Of a DNA stretch of 64,000 nt, positions 55,851 to 64,000 are shown in pieces. Both the position numbers and the translations under genes were made by a program. This DNA is from Conus ventricosus. Taxonomy: Eukaryota > Mollusca > Gastropoda > Neogastropoda > Conidae. Numbering within the stretch: position 1 is the first letter of the stretch; every line of letters begins with the position of its first letter. The stretch lies in NCBI GenBank assembly GCA_018398815.1, contig CM031602.1, positions 101,930,174 to 101,994,173 on the forward strand. Direction: 5' to 3'. The notes under the pieces were generated by a model that saw only the letters and a list, made by a program, of their open reading frames with translations, was not told where the DNA came from and did not search any database.

Positions 55851-56800
55851 TTAAAGCGGAACTGTGTCTGGCGGAATTATCTGCAGTTCTTCTTTCACAA
55901 AAGATCTTTGAGGAGCTGGTTGTTTTGTTGTGTCAGTTTCTCGTAAATAATACACGGGGGGATTCATTTTTACAATTCTTTTTATTTCATATGGATCAAC
56001 ACTCCAAACTGGATCTGTTGCCCTGATGCGAGTGTCCCCTTCTGCTTCCCCGGTAAATAAAGGTACCTTACTTTTAAACCAAACGGCAATAGTTTGCCGG
56101 ATGAAGACTCTCCTTCAACAACATTTATTGTTTTTTTTTGATTGTTTGTACTGGTTTTAGCCCTTTAAATTCTTCATTATTCATTGCGCGCAAAACTGAG
56201 GGCAGTCTTCTAACCCATTCTGTGTTGCGAGAATTGTCAATCAGTTCTCTGTGATACTGGTAGGGAAAAGTCTTTCAGCTAACTGTTTGTTAAAGTTTTC
56301 AACTAAAGCCTGTGATCTGTGAACCCCCGGAATGCCTCTTCTAATGGTAACTCTGTGTTTTAACAATAATTGATTCACTTGGCCTTTAAATTCTTTTCCA
56401 TCATCGACTTGAATCATACGAGGATAAGTTAACGGACCTCGTTGGTATATCAGCTGTATGGCGACAGCAACAGCAGAAGCACTTTTTGTGTTTTGGTTCC
56501 GCATCTTTGTATCTTGAAGCTATGTCAATGACTGTGAGTGCGTACTTAAATCTTTTTCGTCTAATCGTATCAGAGGGTAAATATAGAAGGTCCATTTGAT
56601 GGGTGTTCGTTCGGTATTGTATTCACAAATTGTGGTCTCTGTATTCGTTTGGGCGCTGGTAAATAAATTTGCCAAATCACTTGTTTAGATAACCATTCTT
56701 TTGCTGTTTGTTCACTGACCCCTGCCGCTTGGCTTAGCTTTTGTATTTGCTGTGATACCCTTCCAATATCCTTTGGGCGAAAAATAGATTTTGTTCATTT
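55851..56800 (-). pseudogene. Retroviral-type integrase, copy C, about 316 codons, frameshifted
   Basis: Inserts the element. The ATG at 56,798-56,800 lies 3 bases after the stop of the 135-aa gene. Order: N-terminal MNKIYFSPKGYWKGI and WLSKQVIWQIYLPAPKRIQR; rve core with Asp in DLLYLP (near 56,590), second Asp in VDDGKEF (near 56,400) and Glu in ALVENFNKQLAERL (near 56,285); C-terminal RIRATDPVWSVDPYEI (near 56,030-55,985); stop at 55,851-55,853. The triad is present. Frame changes occur near 56,625, 56,505, 56,240 and 56,100. Two other copies are at 45,313-46,192 and 25,940-26,470. Confidence 0.85.
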
Positions 56801-56803
56801 TTT

Positions 56804-57212
56804 ATTCAGCCAATATTATGTGCAACAAATACACGACGGTCATACCAAAGACAATAAACGCGATTTCTTGCATCTTTTGTTTTTCTGATGGATGATAAAA
56901 TCGCTGAATTTTGGTGGGGGCAATTGTCTCAATCGGTTTGCCTGTTACAAGTAATTTTGGGTTTTATTGCTTGATCACAATCTTTAAATGTGTAAGCTGC
57001 ATGCCCCTGTTTTTTCAGTGTGTTATTAATAAAATCTAACTGCTCAATTCTATGCTTTTCATAGGCGTCTTGTGCTGCAGCTAGTTGCTCCATAGCTTTG
57101 TTATGTCTTTTTCTCTCGCCGTCGTCCGTAGTTTACTAAACGCGTAATTACTTCCGCTAAAAGCAAGCGCATTCACCACAGCGCCCCCTATCATCATTAC
57201 GAGTGAAGCCAT
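56804..57212 (-). pseudogene. 135-aa protein, operon-like with integrase
   Basis: The start at 57,212 (MASLVMMIGGAVVNALAF) is a hydrophobic N-terminal segment, followed by a helical charged part (MEQLAAAQDAYEKHRIEQL), a KQGHAAYTFKDCDQAI segment and a C-terminal membrane helix (IAFIVFGMTVVYLLHI), stop at 56,804. Frame changes near 57,125 and 56,960. Conserved in the left arm and copy B, always just before integrase. Confidence 0.6.
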
Positions 57213-57234
57213 TTTTTATAAATGTATTTTTTAT

Positions 57235-57463
57235 TTACATATTTATACTGTCTGGAATTATTCCTTGCTTGACTAGAAAATCTTCGTGGCAAACGAAGCT
57301 GCAATGATAGCAATTACCTTTGCTGAATCCTCAAAGTTAGTTTGCCAAGATCTGCTGGTTTAATTCTTAACAAGCTTTTACCAAGCATTGAGTATCCTAC
57401 ACTTAGACCTCCAATAACAGCAGAATGGTATACAAGGTTAGCAACAGTTTTTTCAGTGCTCAT
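57235..57463 (-). pseudogene. Small membrane protein, about 75 codons
   Basis: The start at 57,463 gives MSTEKTVANLVYHSAVIGGL and a second hydrophobic part (VIAIIAASFATKIF) after a one-base shift near 57,330. The stop at 57,235 is 22 bases before the next gene. Divergent from the 175-aa gene, 37 bases away. Confidence 0.5.
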
Positions 57464-57500
57464 TTTTAGAAAATAAAATAATTATAATTTAAATAAAAAC
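57464..57500. promoter_or_regulatory. Divergent intergenic region near the right end
   Basis: 37 very AT-rich bases between starts at 57,463 (-) and 57,501 (+). By position a bidirectional promoter; AATAATTATAATTTAAAT is the only notable sequence. Confidence 0.3.
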
Positions 57501-58028
57501 ATGAACAGCGATGATCTACTACAGCTACAAGGCAGCCTAAACCTTCCTGAACTTATGAATGACCAAGTTGATGATCAAGCTATTATGCCCAAAAAGGAGA
57601 GGCTGTATTCTTTGGCAGCATGTGGGAAAACAAAACAGTTCCTCGGAACTGAATTCAGCATAGAACAGATTCAACAGATGTCTCCACAAGACATTATAAA
57701 GTATCATTACAGGTATGAAGCGCAGCTGGGGTCTAGAATGGTGAAAAGTGTGGGGCAAACGGTTCTTAGTTTGTACACTAAACTAGTCAGTAGATTTGCT
57801 CCCATTGATTCTGAACAAGATCTTACGTATGATTTAACGCAAGATCCAGTTTTAACAAAGTCATTAGAGTCTCTAGGATGTGATCTATACTACAGATTTG
57901 GAACATTGTTATCGCCATTAATCATGGGATTAATAACTTTTAATCATATAGATTTTGTTTCCCTTCAAAATGAACGAGCTGGAAAATCATCAGAACCAAG
58001 AAACATTGAATCAGGTGGGAGAAAGTAA
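57501..58028 (+). CDS. 175-aa protein with C-terminal hydrophobic segment
   Basis: An uninterrupted frame with an acidic N terminus (NSDDLLQLQG ... NDQVDDQ), a central helical region (EFSIEQIQQMSPQDIIKYHY, TKLVSRFAPID) and a hydrophobic YYRFGTLLSPLIMGLITFNH near residues 131-150. The annotated stop comes after a probable shift, since the natural end seems to be just after ITFNHIDFV where the next gene begins. Two homologues in this window. Role unknown, perhaps virion- or membrane-associated. Confidence 0.6.
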   Translation: MNSDDLLQLQGSLNLPELMNDQVDDQAIMPKKERLYSLAACGKTKQFLGTEFSIEQIQQMSPQDIIKYHYRYEAQLGSRMVKSVGQTVLSLYTKLVSRFAPIDSEQDLTYDLTQDPVLTKSLESLGCDLYYRFGTLLSPLIMGLITFNHIDFVSLQNERAGKSSEPRNIESGGRK

Positions 58029-58452
58029 CCAAGCCAGAAATCAGCAGAATCAGAAAACACTGAATCAGGGGGGGCCCAGTGAAAAGCACCCTGGGCGTGT
58101 TAAAGCAGGAAAAAAATTAGCAGAGTGGAACAGACAAAAAAATTAATGTTACAGAATATAACTCATCATGAAAACATAACACCGCCAGCGCCAGAACAAG
58201 TTGATTCAATGCCCGCTATAAAAACTCCATGTGATACAAGGGCCCCAAAGTCTTCATGGAATATTGAACTTAAAACTGTTGCCATTTTTGGCGCCATTGC
58301 TGCTGTTGGGGGCAGTTATTACGGTTATAAAAATATATAACCAATGGCAACAAAAACAAAAGCAATCAAAAAAATCTGAACCACTAAATACAGAAAAAGA
58401 CAACTGCACGCCAAAACCGCCAATAACAAAGCATCATTTTGATCATTTATAA
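57970..58452 (+). CDS. Small protein with PGRV motif and a membrane helix
   Basis: The ATG at 57,970 reads a Gln/Asn-rich segment with repeated QNQ(E/K)TLNQ, then KHPGRVKAGKKLAEW, and stops in the A-run at 58,135-58,142. In another frame it continues through WNIELKTVAIFGAIAAVGGS (membrane helix near 58,258-58,318), with a further shift near 58,335, and a Lys-rich tail to 58,452. One protein of about 160 residues if the A-run is misread. Confidence 0.55.
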
Positions 58453-58503
58453 TGCAATAATATTTTAAGAACTTAATTTTAAATTTTTTAATAAAAATAG
58501 ATC

Positions 58504-58735
58504 ATGGCGTATTATAAAATGATGAAGTCAATAAATAAAGACATGGAGTCTAAAAGACATTTCCATAGACCAGAATTGTAATCAATGTGGTTGCTTAGGA
58601 TGTAAGAACTTCATTAAGATCTATGCTGACCCATCTCGCGCTAAGGACGTTAAGCAAGACTCCTCAACGATGACGCGTTTTTTTGAGGCGTGTGTGTACT
58701 ATATTAGACATCTACTATTTAAGATAAAAACATAG
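58504..58735 (+). pseudogene. Cys-rich small protein with CXXCXCXXC
   Basis: The ATG at 58,504; a stop in frame near 58,580. In the next frame NCNQCGCLGCKNFIKIYAD (near 58,578-58,634) gives a compact metal-binding-like cluster, followed by MTRFFEACVYYIRHLLF, stop at 58,733-58,735. The gene runs into the TIR. The pattern recurs in the left arm, where a LINE splits it. Confidence 0.5.
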
Positions 58736-58955
58736 ATTGTATTTTTTGATAATTATAAGATAACTTAAATAAGAACTTGGTTGTACTTTGAGGATGACTT
58801 AGTTATTGATCTTGAGGTAACTTAATCAAGAACTTAAACAAGAACTTATTAAGAACTTGAAGTATTAATTAAAAACTTAATTAAAAACTTAGTTAAGAAC
58901 TTGGGGTGACTTGAAGTGACTTGAGGTGACTTAAGTTAAGAACTTAAAAGTGACT
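58600..58955 (-). repeat. Right terminal inverted repeat
   Basis: Inverted partner of 42,338-42,805 and 43,519-43,600. Outer 200 bases consist of AAGAACTTAATTAAAAACTTAG and GTGACTTGAGGTGACTTAAG-like units. Confidence 0.8.
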
Positions 58956-58961
58956 TAAGTG

Positions 58962-59532
58962 TGTGCTGCGTGGGGTGGGGGTGGGAGGAGGAGGTGTGCA
59001 TGCGGGGGTGGGGGTGGGAGGAGGAGGGTGTGCATGCGTGGGGTGGGGGTGGGAGGAGGAGGTGTGCATGCGTTGGGGTGGGGGTGGGAGGAGGAGGTGT
59101 GCATGCATGGGGTGGGGGGTGGGAGGAGGAGGTGTGCATGCGTGGGGTGGGGGGGGGGGGGAGGAGGTGTGCATGCGTGGGGTGGGGTGGGAGGAGGAGG
59201 TGTGCATGCGTGGGGTGGGGGTGGGAGGAGGAGGTGTGCATGCGTGGGTGGGGGTGGGGGGAGGAGGTGTGCATGCGTGGGGTGGGGGTGGGAGGAGGAG
59301 GTGTGCATGCGTGGGGTGGGGGTGGGAGGAGGAGGTGTGCATGCGTGGGATGGGGGTGGGGGAGGAGGAGGTGTGCATGCGTGGGGTGGGGGTGGGAGGA
59401 GGAGGTGTGCATGCGTGGGGTGGGGGTGGGAGGAGGAGGTGTGCTTGCGTGGGGGGGGGTGGGAGGAGGAGGTGTGCATGCGTGGGGTGGGGGTGGGAGG
59501 AGGAGACGTCCATGCGTGGGGTGGGGGTGGGG
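58962..59532. repeat. G-rich minisatellite of 34-36 bp, about 16 copies
   Basis: Unit TGGGGTGGGGGTGGGAGGAGG-AGG-TGTGCATGCG. Abuts the right TIR. The runs of G on one strand could form G-quadruplexes. All six-frame ORFs of about 200 codons here are artefacts. Confidence 0.95.
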
Positions 59533-59589
59533 CAAAATCTGTCCCAGTTACGAGCACCACTACATCCTGTTAGACTCATGCTGCTAAAA

Positions 59590-59935
59590 TAGGACGTTCA
59601 CACATAAACGGCTATTTATAGTAGCAGTCAGCAAGGCTAATTTTACTGCAGTCCTCTTGCTGCTAAATATTTGCCGTTCATGTATAAACGGCTATTTATA
59701 GCAAGGCGGATTTCCCCACAGTCCTCTTGCTGCTAAAAATAGCCGTTCATTTTATAAACGGCTATTTATAGCAAGGCGGATTTCCCCACAGTCCTCTTGC
59801 TGCTAAAAAATAGCCGTTCATGTATAAACGGCTATTTATAGCAAGGCGGATTTCCCCACAGTCCTCTTGCTGCTAAAAATAGCCGTTCATGTATAAACGG
59901 CTATTTATAGCAAGGCTGACTTCGCCACAGACCGC
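59590..59935. repeat. Tandem hairpin repeats, unit about 69 bp, about five copies
   Basis: Each unit has AATAGCCGTT-CATGTATA-AACGGCTATT, a hairpin with 10-bp perfect arms, followed by TATAGCAAGGCGG...CCTCTTGCTGCTA, a second inverted pair (AGCAAG/CTTGCT). First and last units are partial. Related CCGTTCA palindromes occur at 41,844-41,949. Confidence 0.85.
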
Positions 59936-60265
59936 CTCCCGCAACAAAGAGTTTCATTATACTTTCCTTCTCACACAAAAAAAGTTTTTACCACACCCCT
60001 CCTCTTTTCTCATCCGGGCTTGGGATCAAGCATTTATATGGAGATAGTGCTGGCTACACACTACTCTCTCCATACTGGTAGATGTACTAAGGTCTGCCTA
60101 GCCCTATCTAGTTTTGCCAGAACATTCGAAAATCGTTAACCAGTTGCATAAGTTTAATGATAGTTTGGCGTTTGCTACAGTTCATTTATACTGATTCCTA
60201 GCTTGTGAAATTTAGGATAGTTATAAAAACACACAGAAGTTAAATGAGTTTCCTAGCATACGAAT
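59936..60265. other. Spacer after the hairpin repeats
   Basis: No gene or repeat recognised. It is pyrimidine-rich at 59,960-60,015. Confidence 0.4.
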
Positions 60266-60685
60266 TTATCCATGTTCACCTTCGCCTTGAAAAATGAACG
60301 CCCTGTTTGTAGCGTTTTTGTTTTTTAAACATGACTTGAGCTGTCTCAAGCCGCGGCCAACAATCAACGCGTGATGGATTGTTTTGCTTCGGCCAACTTT
60401 CAACAATGCAGCGCCATTTTTTAGATAAGGAACCATCTCATCGATAGCCAAACACGTATTAAAACTGGCTACATCTTGTTTCATTTCCTTGAACCAACAA
60501 ACCTTTAAGATAGTCGTTCATTTCCAAAGCAGTTAGTTCACTTTTTTCGTTTTCTAGAAAAACAATCTCTCTGGTTTCACAACATGCTTCGCCTAATTCT
60601 TTCAACAAATACTCTAACATGCAGTTAAAGTAAAACTTATGGTCTCGAATAGCACAAACCTGTTCTTCAGTAACGTTTTAGCCAT
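60266..60685 (-). pseudogene. Unidentified small gene, about 140 codons, two frameshifts
   Basis: The ATG at 60,685 starts MAKTLLKN; the better frame then reads VTEEQVCAIRDHKFYFN, EYLLKELGEACCETREIVFL and ALEMNDYLKGLLVQGNE, and after a shift near 60,475 MKQDVASFNTCLAIDEMV, NGAALLKVGRSKTIHHALI to the stop at 60,266. Looks like a compact helical protein. I recognise no family. It occupies the same place relative to the shared outer end as the unknown gene at 40,934-41,839, but the two proteins do not resemble each other. Confidence 0.5.
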
Positions 60686-60965
60686 TTTAAAATAACACAA
60701 TTAAAACACAGTGGTCACACCAGAGCGCAGTCAAAACACAAACCTTCGAGCAAACAATGGCAAACCGGTCGTGTCACGTGACAGCCTCGATACGGTGTGT
60801 CGACGTGGCATAGGCCTAATCGAGAATATTCCAAACGCAGTTTGTAAGCGGGCCGTGCGCTGTGTGAACGAAGGTCGCTTGTCTGCGCTAGCCGTGCCAT
60901 AGCATAAATTAAGTGATCAGGTTTCAGACTCGTGTCTGTGTGGGCAAGTTTTGTAGGTAGAAATT
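60686..60965 (-). promoter_or_regulatory. Leader of the unidentified gene, with a CACGTG palindrome
   Basis: GTCACGTGAC at 60,773-60,782 is a perfect 10-bp palindrome with an E-box-like core. The region is GC-richer than its surroundings and would hold the promoter if the gene is expressed. Confidence 0.35.
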
Positions 60966-60969
60966 AGTC

Positions 60970-61092
60970 AGAATAAGTGTGCGGATTTTATGTCAAAAAT
61001 ATAACTTAGTTTTAAAAACGGATAACCCTACACAGTATGTCTGTTTGTAGATAATCGTTATTTTTTGGTTATTGAAGTCTTACTTGTCAGAG
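60970..61092 (-). repeat. Shared outer end, right copy
   Basis: The reverse complement aligns with 40,457-40,560 as described there, with an extra block of about 40 bases (61,020-61,060). Confidence 0.7.
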
Positions 61093-61180
61093 AACGTAGA
61101 AATACCAATCCTGGGTCGCTTTCGCCCGAAACTGAGTGAGGGCGGAAGTGGCCCAGGATTGGTATTTCTACGTTCTCTAC
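61086..61180. repeat. Terminal hairpin, right: 27-bp perfect arms
   Basis: Left arm 61,089-61,115 begins AGAGAACGTAGAAATACC; right arm 61,152-61,178 is its exact reverse complement. The 36-base interior has a second imperfect stem (CTTTCGCCC / GGGCGGAAG). The outer sequence ACGTTCTCTAC is shared with the left hairpin at 40,457-40,466. Confidence 0.9.
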
Positions 61181-61375
61181 TGGCCTGTTTAAATCCGGTA
61201 GTCGTAAATAATGCTGTATGCATTGAATTGTGTGAGCATGCCACATGTCTGAATTACACTGTAAACATTAGCATTTGAATTCAATGTAAGGATACCACAT
61301 TTCTTGTATACAATTTATTCTGCAAAACAATGAATATGTGTATGTTTGACACACTTCTTGAACAGTTATCATGCG

Positions 61376-61530
<155 letters not shown>

Positions 61531-62689
61531 TGTGTGTCTGTGTGTGCTCAAGGCACCTGAACAGTGATCCGTAATAATTAAATGAGATATTCTCACGCAA
61601 TTCTCACATGGGCTTTCCTACACTGTCTTCTTCTCGTCACTTTTACAACGGACCTATAGCTTGAAACGTCAGTTTTCTCTCCAATGGATTCAACTACCAC
61701 CAAAAGTTTTTTTTTTTCATAAACTTTATTACTTTTTTTTTCATTAACAGCTTTGTTGTCAAAAATCCCTTTTGGCCTCCAGATCCAGTTGAACAATTTG
61801 TGTAACACAGCATATAGACTCTAACTTAAGGTTAATATCAAAAAGAGATGTTATTGTATTTAGAAAGAGGGAACCTTGCAGAACGAGAGGGATGGTCTTT
61901 GGTGAGCAAATGGCTATCGTTAACTGTTGCTAATATCTTAGTATTTATTTTTCTACCAAATTTAGTTTTGTGGCTGCGTGTAAAGATCTTACATGCAGAG
62001 CGAAAAATGTATTGTTGTTAATTTTTCAATTCGCTTCGATTATTATCAAAACTTTTTTAATACTCAGGTGCAGCTAATTGCTCTCTCCGTTGCCGAACTG
62101 TGGGGATTGGAAGCTTCTGAAGAAGCTTTTAGGGGTCCATATAGAAATGCCTACAGATCTAGTTTATGGAGATGCTAGACATGACCCCAGTCACCCATTA
62201 CATGAATCGAAATGCACAGTGTATTAAACAGTCGCTAAAGATTGGATGAATAATGAGAGGTTAACTTTGAAAGCTTATAAAATGTTATTGTGGTTAGAGT
62301 CACGAGGTAAAATCACGTGGGCGTCAAGTATTCATAAGATCCTATCTGTAAATGGTTTTGGATTTGTATAGTTGAACCAGGGTGTGGAAAATGTAAAATA
62401 CGTTTTGCATATGTTTTCTTCTAAAACTTATCGATATCAGATGGCAAAAGTGGCATCAACATGTTCAGCAAAGTGATAGGTTATTTTTATGGTACAGATC
62501 GTGAAAAATTATCCAATAAGTGCGAAATATCTTTCACTCGATATTGACAGGCATATACAAAATCACATGACTAAGTTTTGATTTGGTGTTTTACATGCAG
62601 CAAATCATAGTCAATAATGGTATAATGTAGATTATAACAGCACTTTGATATGAAGAGGTGAATGGTGACGAAACACACTTTCTATTATT

Positions 62690-62941
62690 CTGCACTGCTC
62701 TCAGTGACGTACAGCAAGAATATAAAACATTTCAATACTATGCAGACTATTATTCTGCACTGCTCTCAGTGACGTACAGCAAGAATATAAACATTTCAAT
62801 ACTATGCAGACTATTATTCTGCACTGCTCTCAGTGACGTACAGCAAGAATATAAAACATTTCATACTATGCAGACTATTATTCTGCACTGCTCTCAGTGA
62901 CGTACAGCAAGAATATAAAACATTTCAATACTATGCAGACT
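62690..62941 (+). repeat. 64-bp tandem repeat, four copies
   Basis: Unit TATTATTCTGCACTGCTCTC, AGTGACGTACAGCAAGAATA, TAAAACATTTCAATACTATGCAGAC. Copies are nearly identical apart from single-base losses. Corresponds to the diverged repeats at 14,800-15,020. Confidence 0.9.
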
Positions 62942-62979
62942 CATGAAACTTTCATGTCACTTTGCTTGACCACGAATAG

Positions 62980-63151
62980 ACACTTCTGAGGAATTTGTGC
63001 ACATATCTTAATAAAATCTTTAAGAGACGCGCTGCTGTGATTATCTAATAGACACTTCTGAGGAATTTGTGCATATATCTTAATAAAATCTTTAAGAGAC
63101 GCGCTGCTGTGATTATTTAATAGACACTTCTGAGGAATTTGTGCATATATC
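62980..63151 (+). repeat. 71-bp tandem repeat at the LINE tail, about 2.4 copies
   Basis: Unit contains TAATAGACACTTCTGAGGAA, TTTGTGCATATATCTTAAT and TTAAGAGACGCGCTGCTGTG. Continues at 63,951-64,000 beyond the solo LTR, and its single-copy form is at 14,690-14,760 (reverse). Confidence 0.85.
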
Positions 63152-63950
63152 TGTGGAGAAGTGAAGAAAAGTTATTTACGATTTTTTCAGCCATTATTAC
63201 AAGAAAAATCACTCTTAACAAACGAATGACGTCAAACGCTCTTTAATCATAAAGATCAGATTGTAGATCCAAAATAAAATATTGTTTCCATGGAAGATAG
63301 GTAAATAGGCCTATAAGTTATATCGAAACAAGCAAATCATCGGAAACTTGATTAAGTTTCATTTAACAGTTGTTGGTTAGAATTAGATTATTATATTGCA
63401 TTTATCGATAGTTTGTTATAGTATTATTTTTGCTTCGATGTCATGTTGGTAGGATGATGTCGTAGAGTTGGTCGTTAGATTTGTTTCGATGTTATGTTGT
63501 TAGGGTGATGTGGTAGTGTTGGTCGTCCGATCAATTGACGACGAGCATGTATAAAAGGAGAGTGTGTTTGTGTGTTCGGTGTGGTTCTTGCAGGGTTGTT
63601 CTTGCAGGGTGGTTCTTGCGCGGGGGTTGCGCGATTGTTCTTGCGTTGTTCTTGCTGACGGGTCTCGCTGACAGATGCTTGCTGACCATCCTTGCTGACA
63701 TAAAAGAGAAGAGAAACATCGATTTTGGTCTGGTCTCAAGATTATTTGCCTGGCTGATCTGAGCGCTGGTTGCTTGCTGTCTCTGCTACTTCTATTGATC
63801 CACAAACCCAGCAGATTTAGTCTGCATGATTAATCTGTGCAAAGTGGCAGGCACGAAGATGAGATTGAGCATCCGACATATATAAGATTGAAGTTGAAAA
63901 TCCTTGGTTTCGATCGAGCTCTTGCAGTTGCCTAAGTCCACTTTGCCACA
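63152..63950 (+). mobile_element. Solo LTR
   Basis: 799 bp beginning TGTGG and ending CCACA, inserted in the LINE tail repeat with a 4-bp TATC duplication (63,148-63,151 and 63,951-63,954), or 5 bp (ATATC) if the end is one base shorter. A TATA box (TATAAAAG, 63,550-63,557) and a G/T-rich block with repeated GTTCTTGC follow. A relative lies in reverse at 19,291-19,530. No internal region, so a solo LTR from recombination is the best reading. Confidence 0.7.
63550..63557 (+). promoter_or_regulatory. TATA box of the solo LTR
   Basis: TATAAAAG about 400 bases into the LTR. The related fragment at 19.5 kb keeps TATAAAA in the corresponding place. Confidence 0.5.
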
Positions 63951-64000
63951 TATCTTAATAAAATCTTTAAGAGACGCGCTGCTGTGATTATCTAATAGAC
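63951..64000 (+). repeat. LINE tail repeat, continuing past the window
   Basis: Resumes the 71-bp tail unit directly after the solo LTR and is cut by the window edge. Confidence 0.8.

Larger units (their letters stand above)
48296..58955. mobile_element. Maverick/Polinton-like (adintovirus-like) element, copy C, best preserved
   Basis: Carries a protein-primed DNA polymerase B (+), a retroviral-type integrase (-), a capsid candidate (+), a coiled-coil/membrane protein (-) and several small genes, ending in a terminal inverted repeat at 58,600-58,955. Polymerase plus integrase plus capsid between TIRs defines this class, which has both transposon and virus properties. The left end is lost in the gap or is the inverted arm at 42.3-46.2 kb. 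No packaging ATPase or processing protease is visible in this copy. Confidence 0.85.

Noticed and set aside
58936..59592. Five overlapping ORFs of about 200 codons on both strands
   Set aside because: They are the G-rich minisatellite read in every frame; His/Pro/Ser or Gly/Val/Cys polymers without any domain.
59590..59935. CRISPR-like array (repeats of constant length with palindromes)
   Set aside because: There are no unique spacers; the whole 69-bp unit is repeated, and the context is eukaryotic.
61058..61278. Two similar ORFs on opposite strands sharing VEIPILG
   Set aside because: They mirror each other because they cross the perfect hairpin at 61,089-61,178; not coding.
62658..62941. 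80-codon ORF and possible gene
   Set aside because: It is the 64-bp tandem repeat of a LINE 3' UTR.

Overview
The window is repeat-dense animal DNA, most likely from a marine invertebrate such as a mollusc. That guess rests on the mix of mobile elements (a Gmr1-order Ty3/Gypsy element, Maverick/Polinton-type elements, APE-type LINEs, a Tc1/mariner relic, many micro- and minisatellites); no host gene is recognisable, so the species cannot be fixed. Almost all coding sequence is selfish-element sequence broken by single-base frameshifts. Many breaks sit in homopolymer runs and the two LTRs of one element differ mainly by 1-base indels, so part of the damage may be consensus error in the assembly rather than decay.

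Layout. 1-1041: flank with a 30-base poly-C run. 1042-9446: a Ty3/Gypsy-like LTR retrotransposon with 1.1 kb LTRs, 5-bp target duplication, primer-binding site, gag, protease, integrase and then a reverse-transcriptase fragment; integrase precedes RT and most of RT plus RNase H is missing. 10,080-13,290: a 27-bp minisatellite whose sequence variants lie in ordered blocks. 13,436-14,583: microsatellites. 14,690-19,290 (minus): a LINE with endonuclease/RT remnants and a long 3' UTR; a 5'-truncated relative lies in the opposite direction at 61,205-63,151. 19,290-19,530: an LTR fragment related to the solo LTR at 63,152-63,950.

The main content is a family of Maverick/Polinton-like (adintovirus-like) elements encoding a protein-primed type B DNA polymerase, a retroviral-type integrase, a double-jelly-roll-type capsid candidate and several membrane or coiled-coil proteins. 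Three pieces are present: copy A (19,552-23,600, polymerase only); copy B (about 23,715-32,170, every module except polymerase, including a P-loop ATPase candidate); and copy C (48,296-58,955, best preserved, with polymerase and capsid). A further piece, 42,338-46,192, is an inverted copy of the right 3 kb of C, so both arms carry the terminal repeat, five small genes and integrase. A 1000-N assembly gap lies between the arms.

Outside this inverted pair sit two further sequences, 40,347-41,950 and 59,590-61,180, in opposite orientations. They share homologous outer ends of about 70 conserved bases next to strong foldback hairpins, and each carries one small gene I cannot identify plus palindromic 'CCGTTCA' motifs on its inner side. 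The nested symmetry (hairpin - unknown gene - palindromes - TIR - integrase ... integrase - TIR - palindromes - unknown gene - hairpin) over about 20.8 kb is the most unusual feature of the window and the best candidate for an undescribed unit. The remaining stretches (33.5-38.9 kb, 46.2-47.3 kb) hold nothing I recognise.
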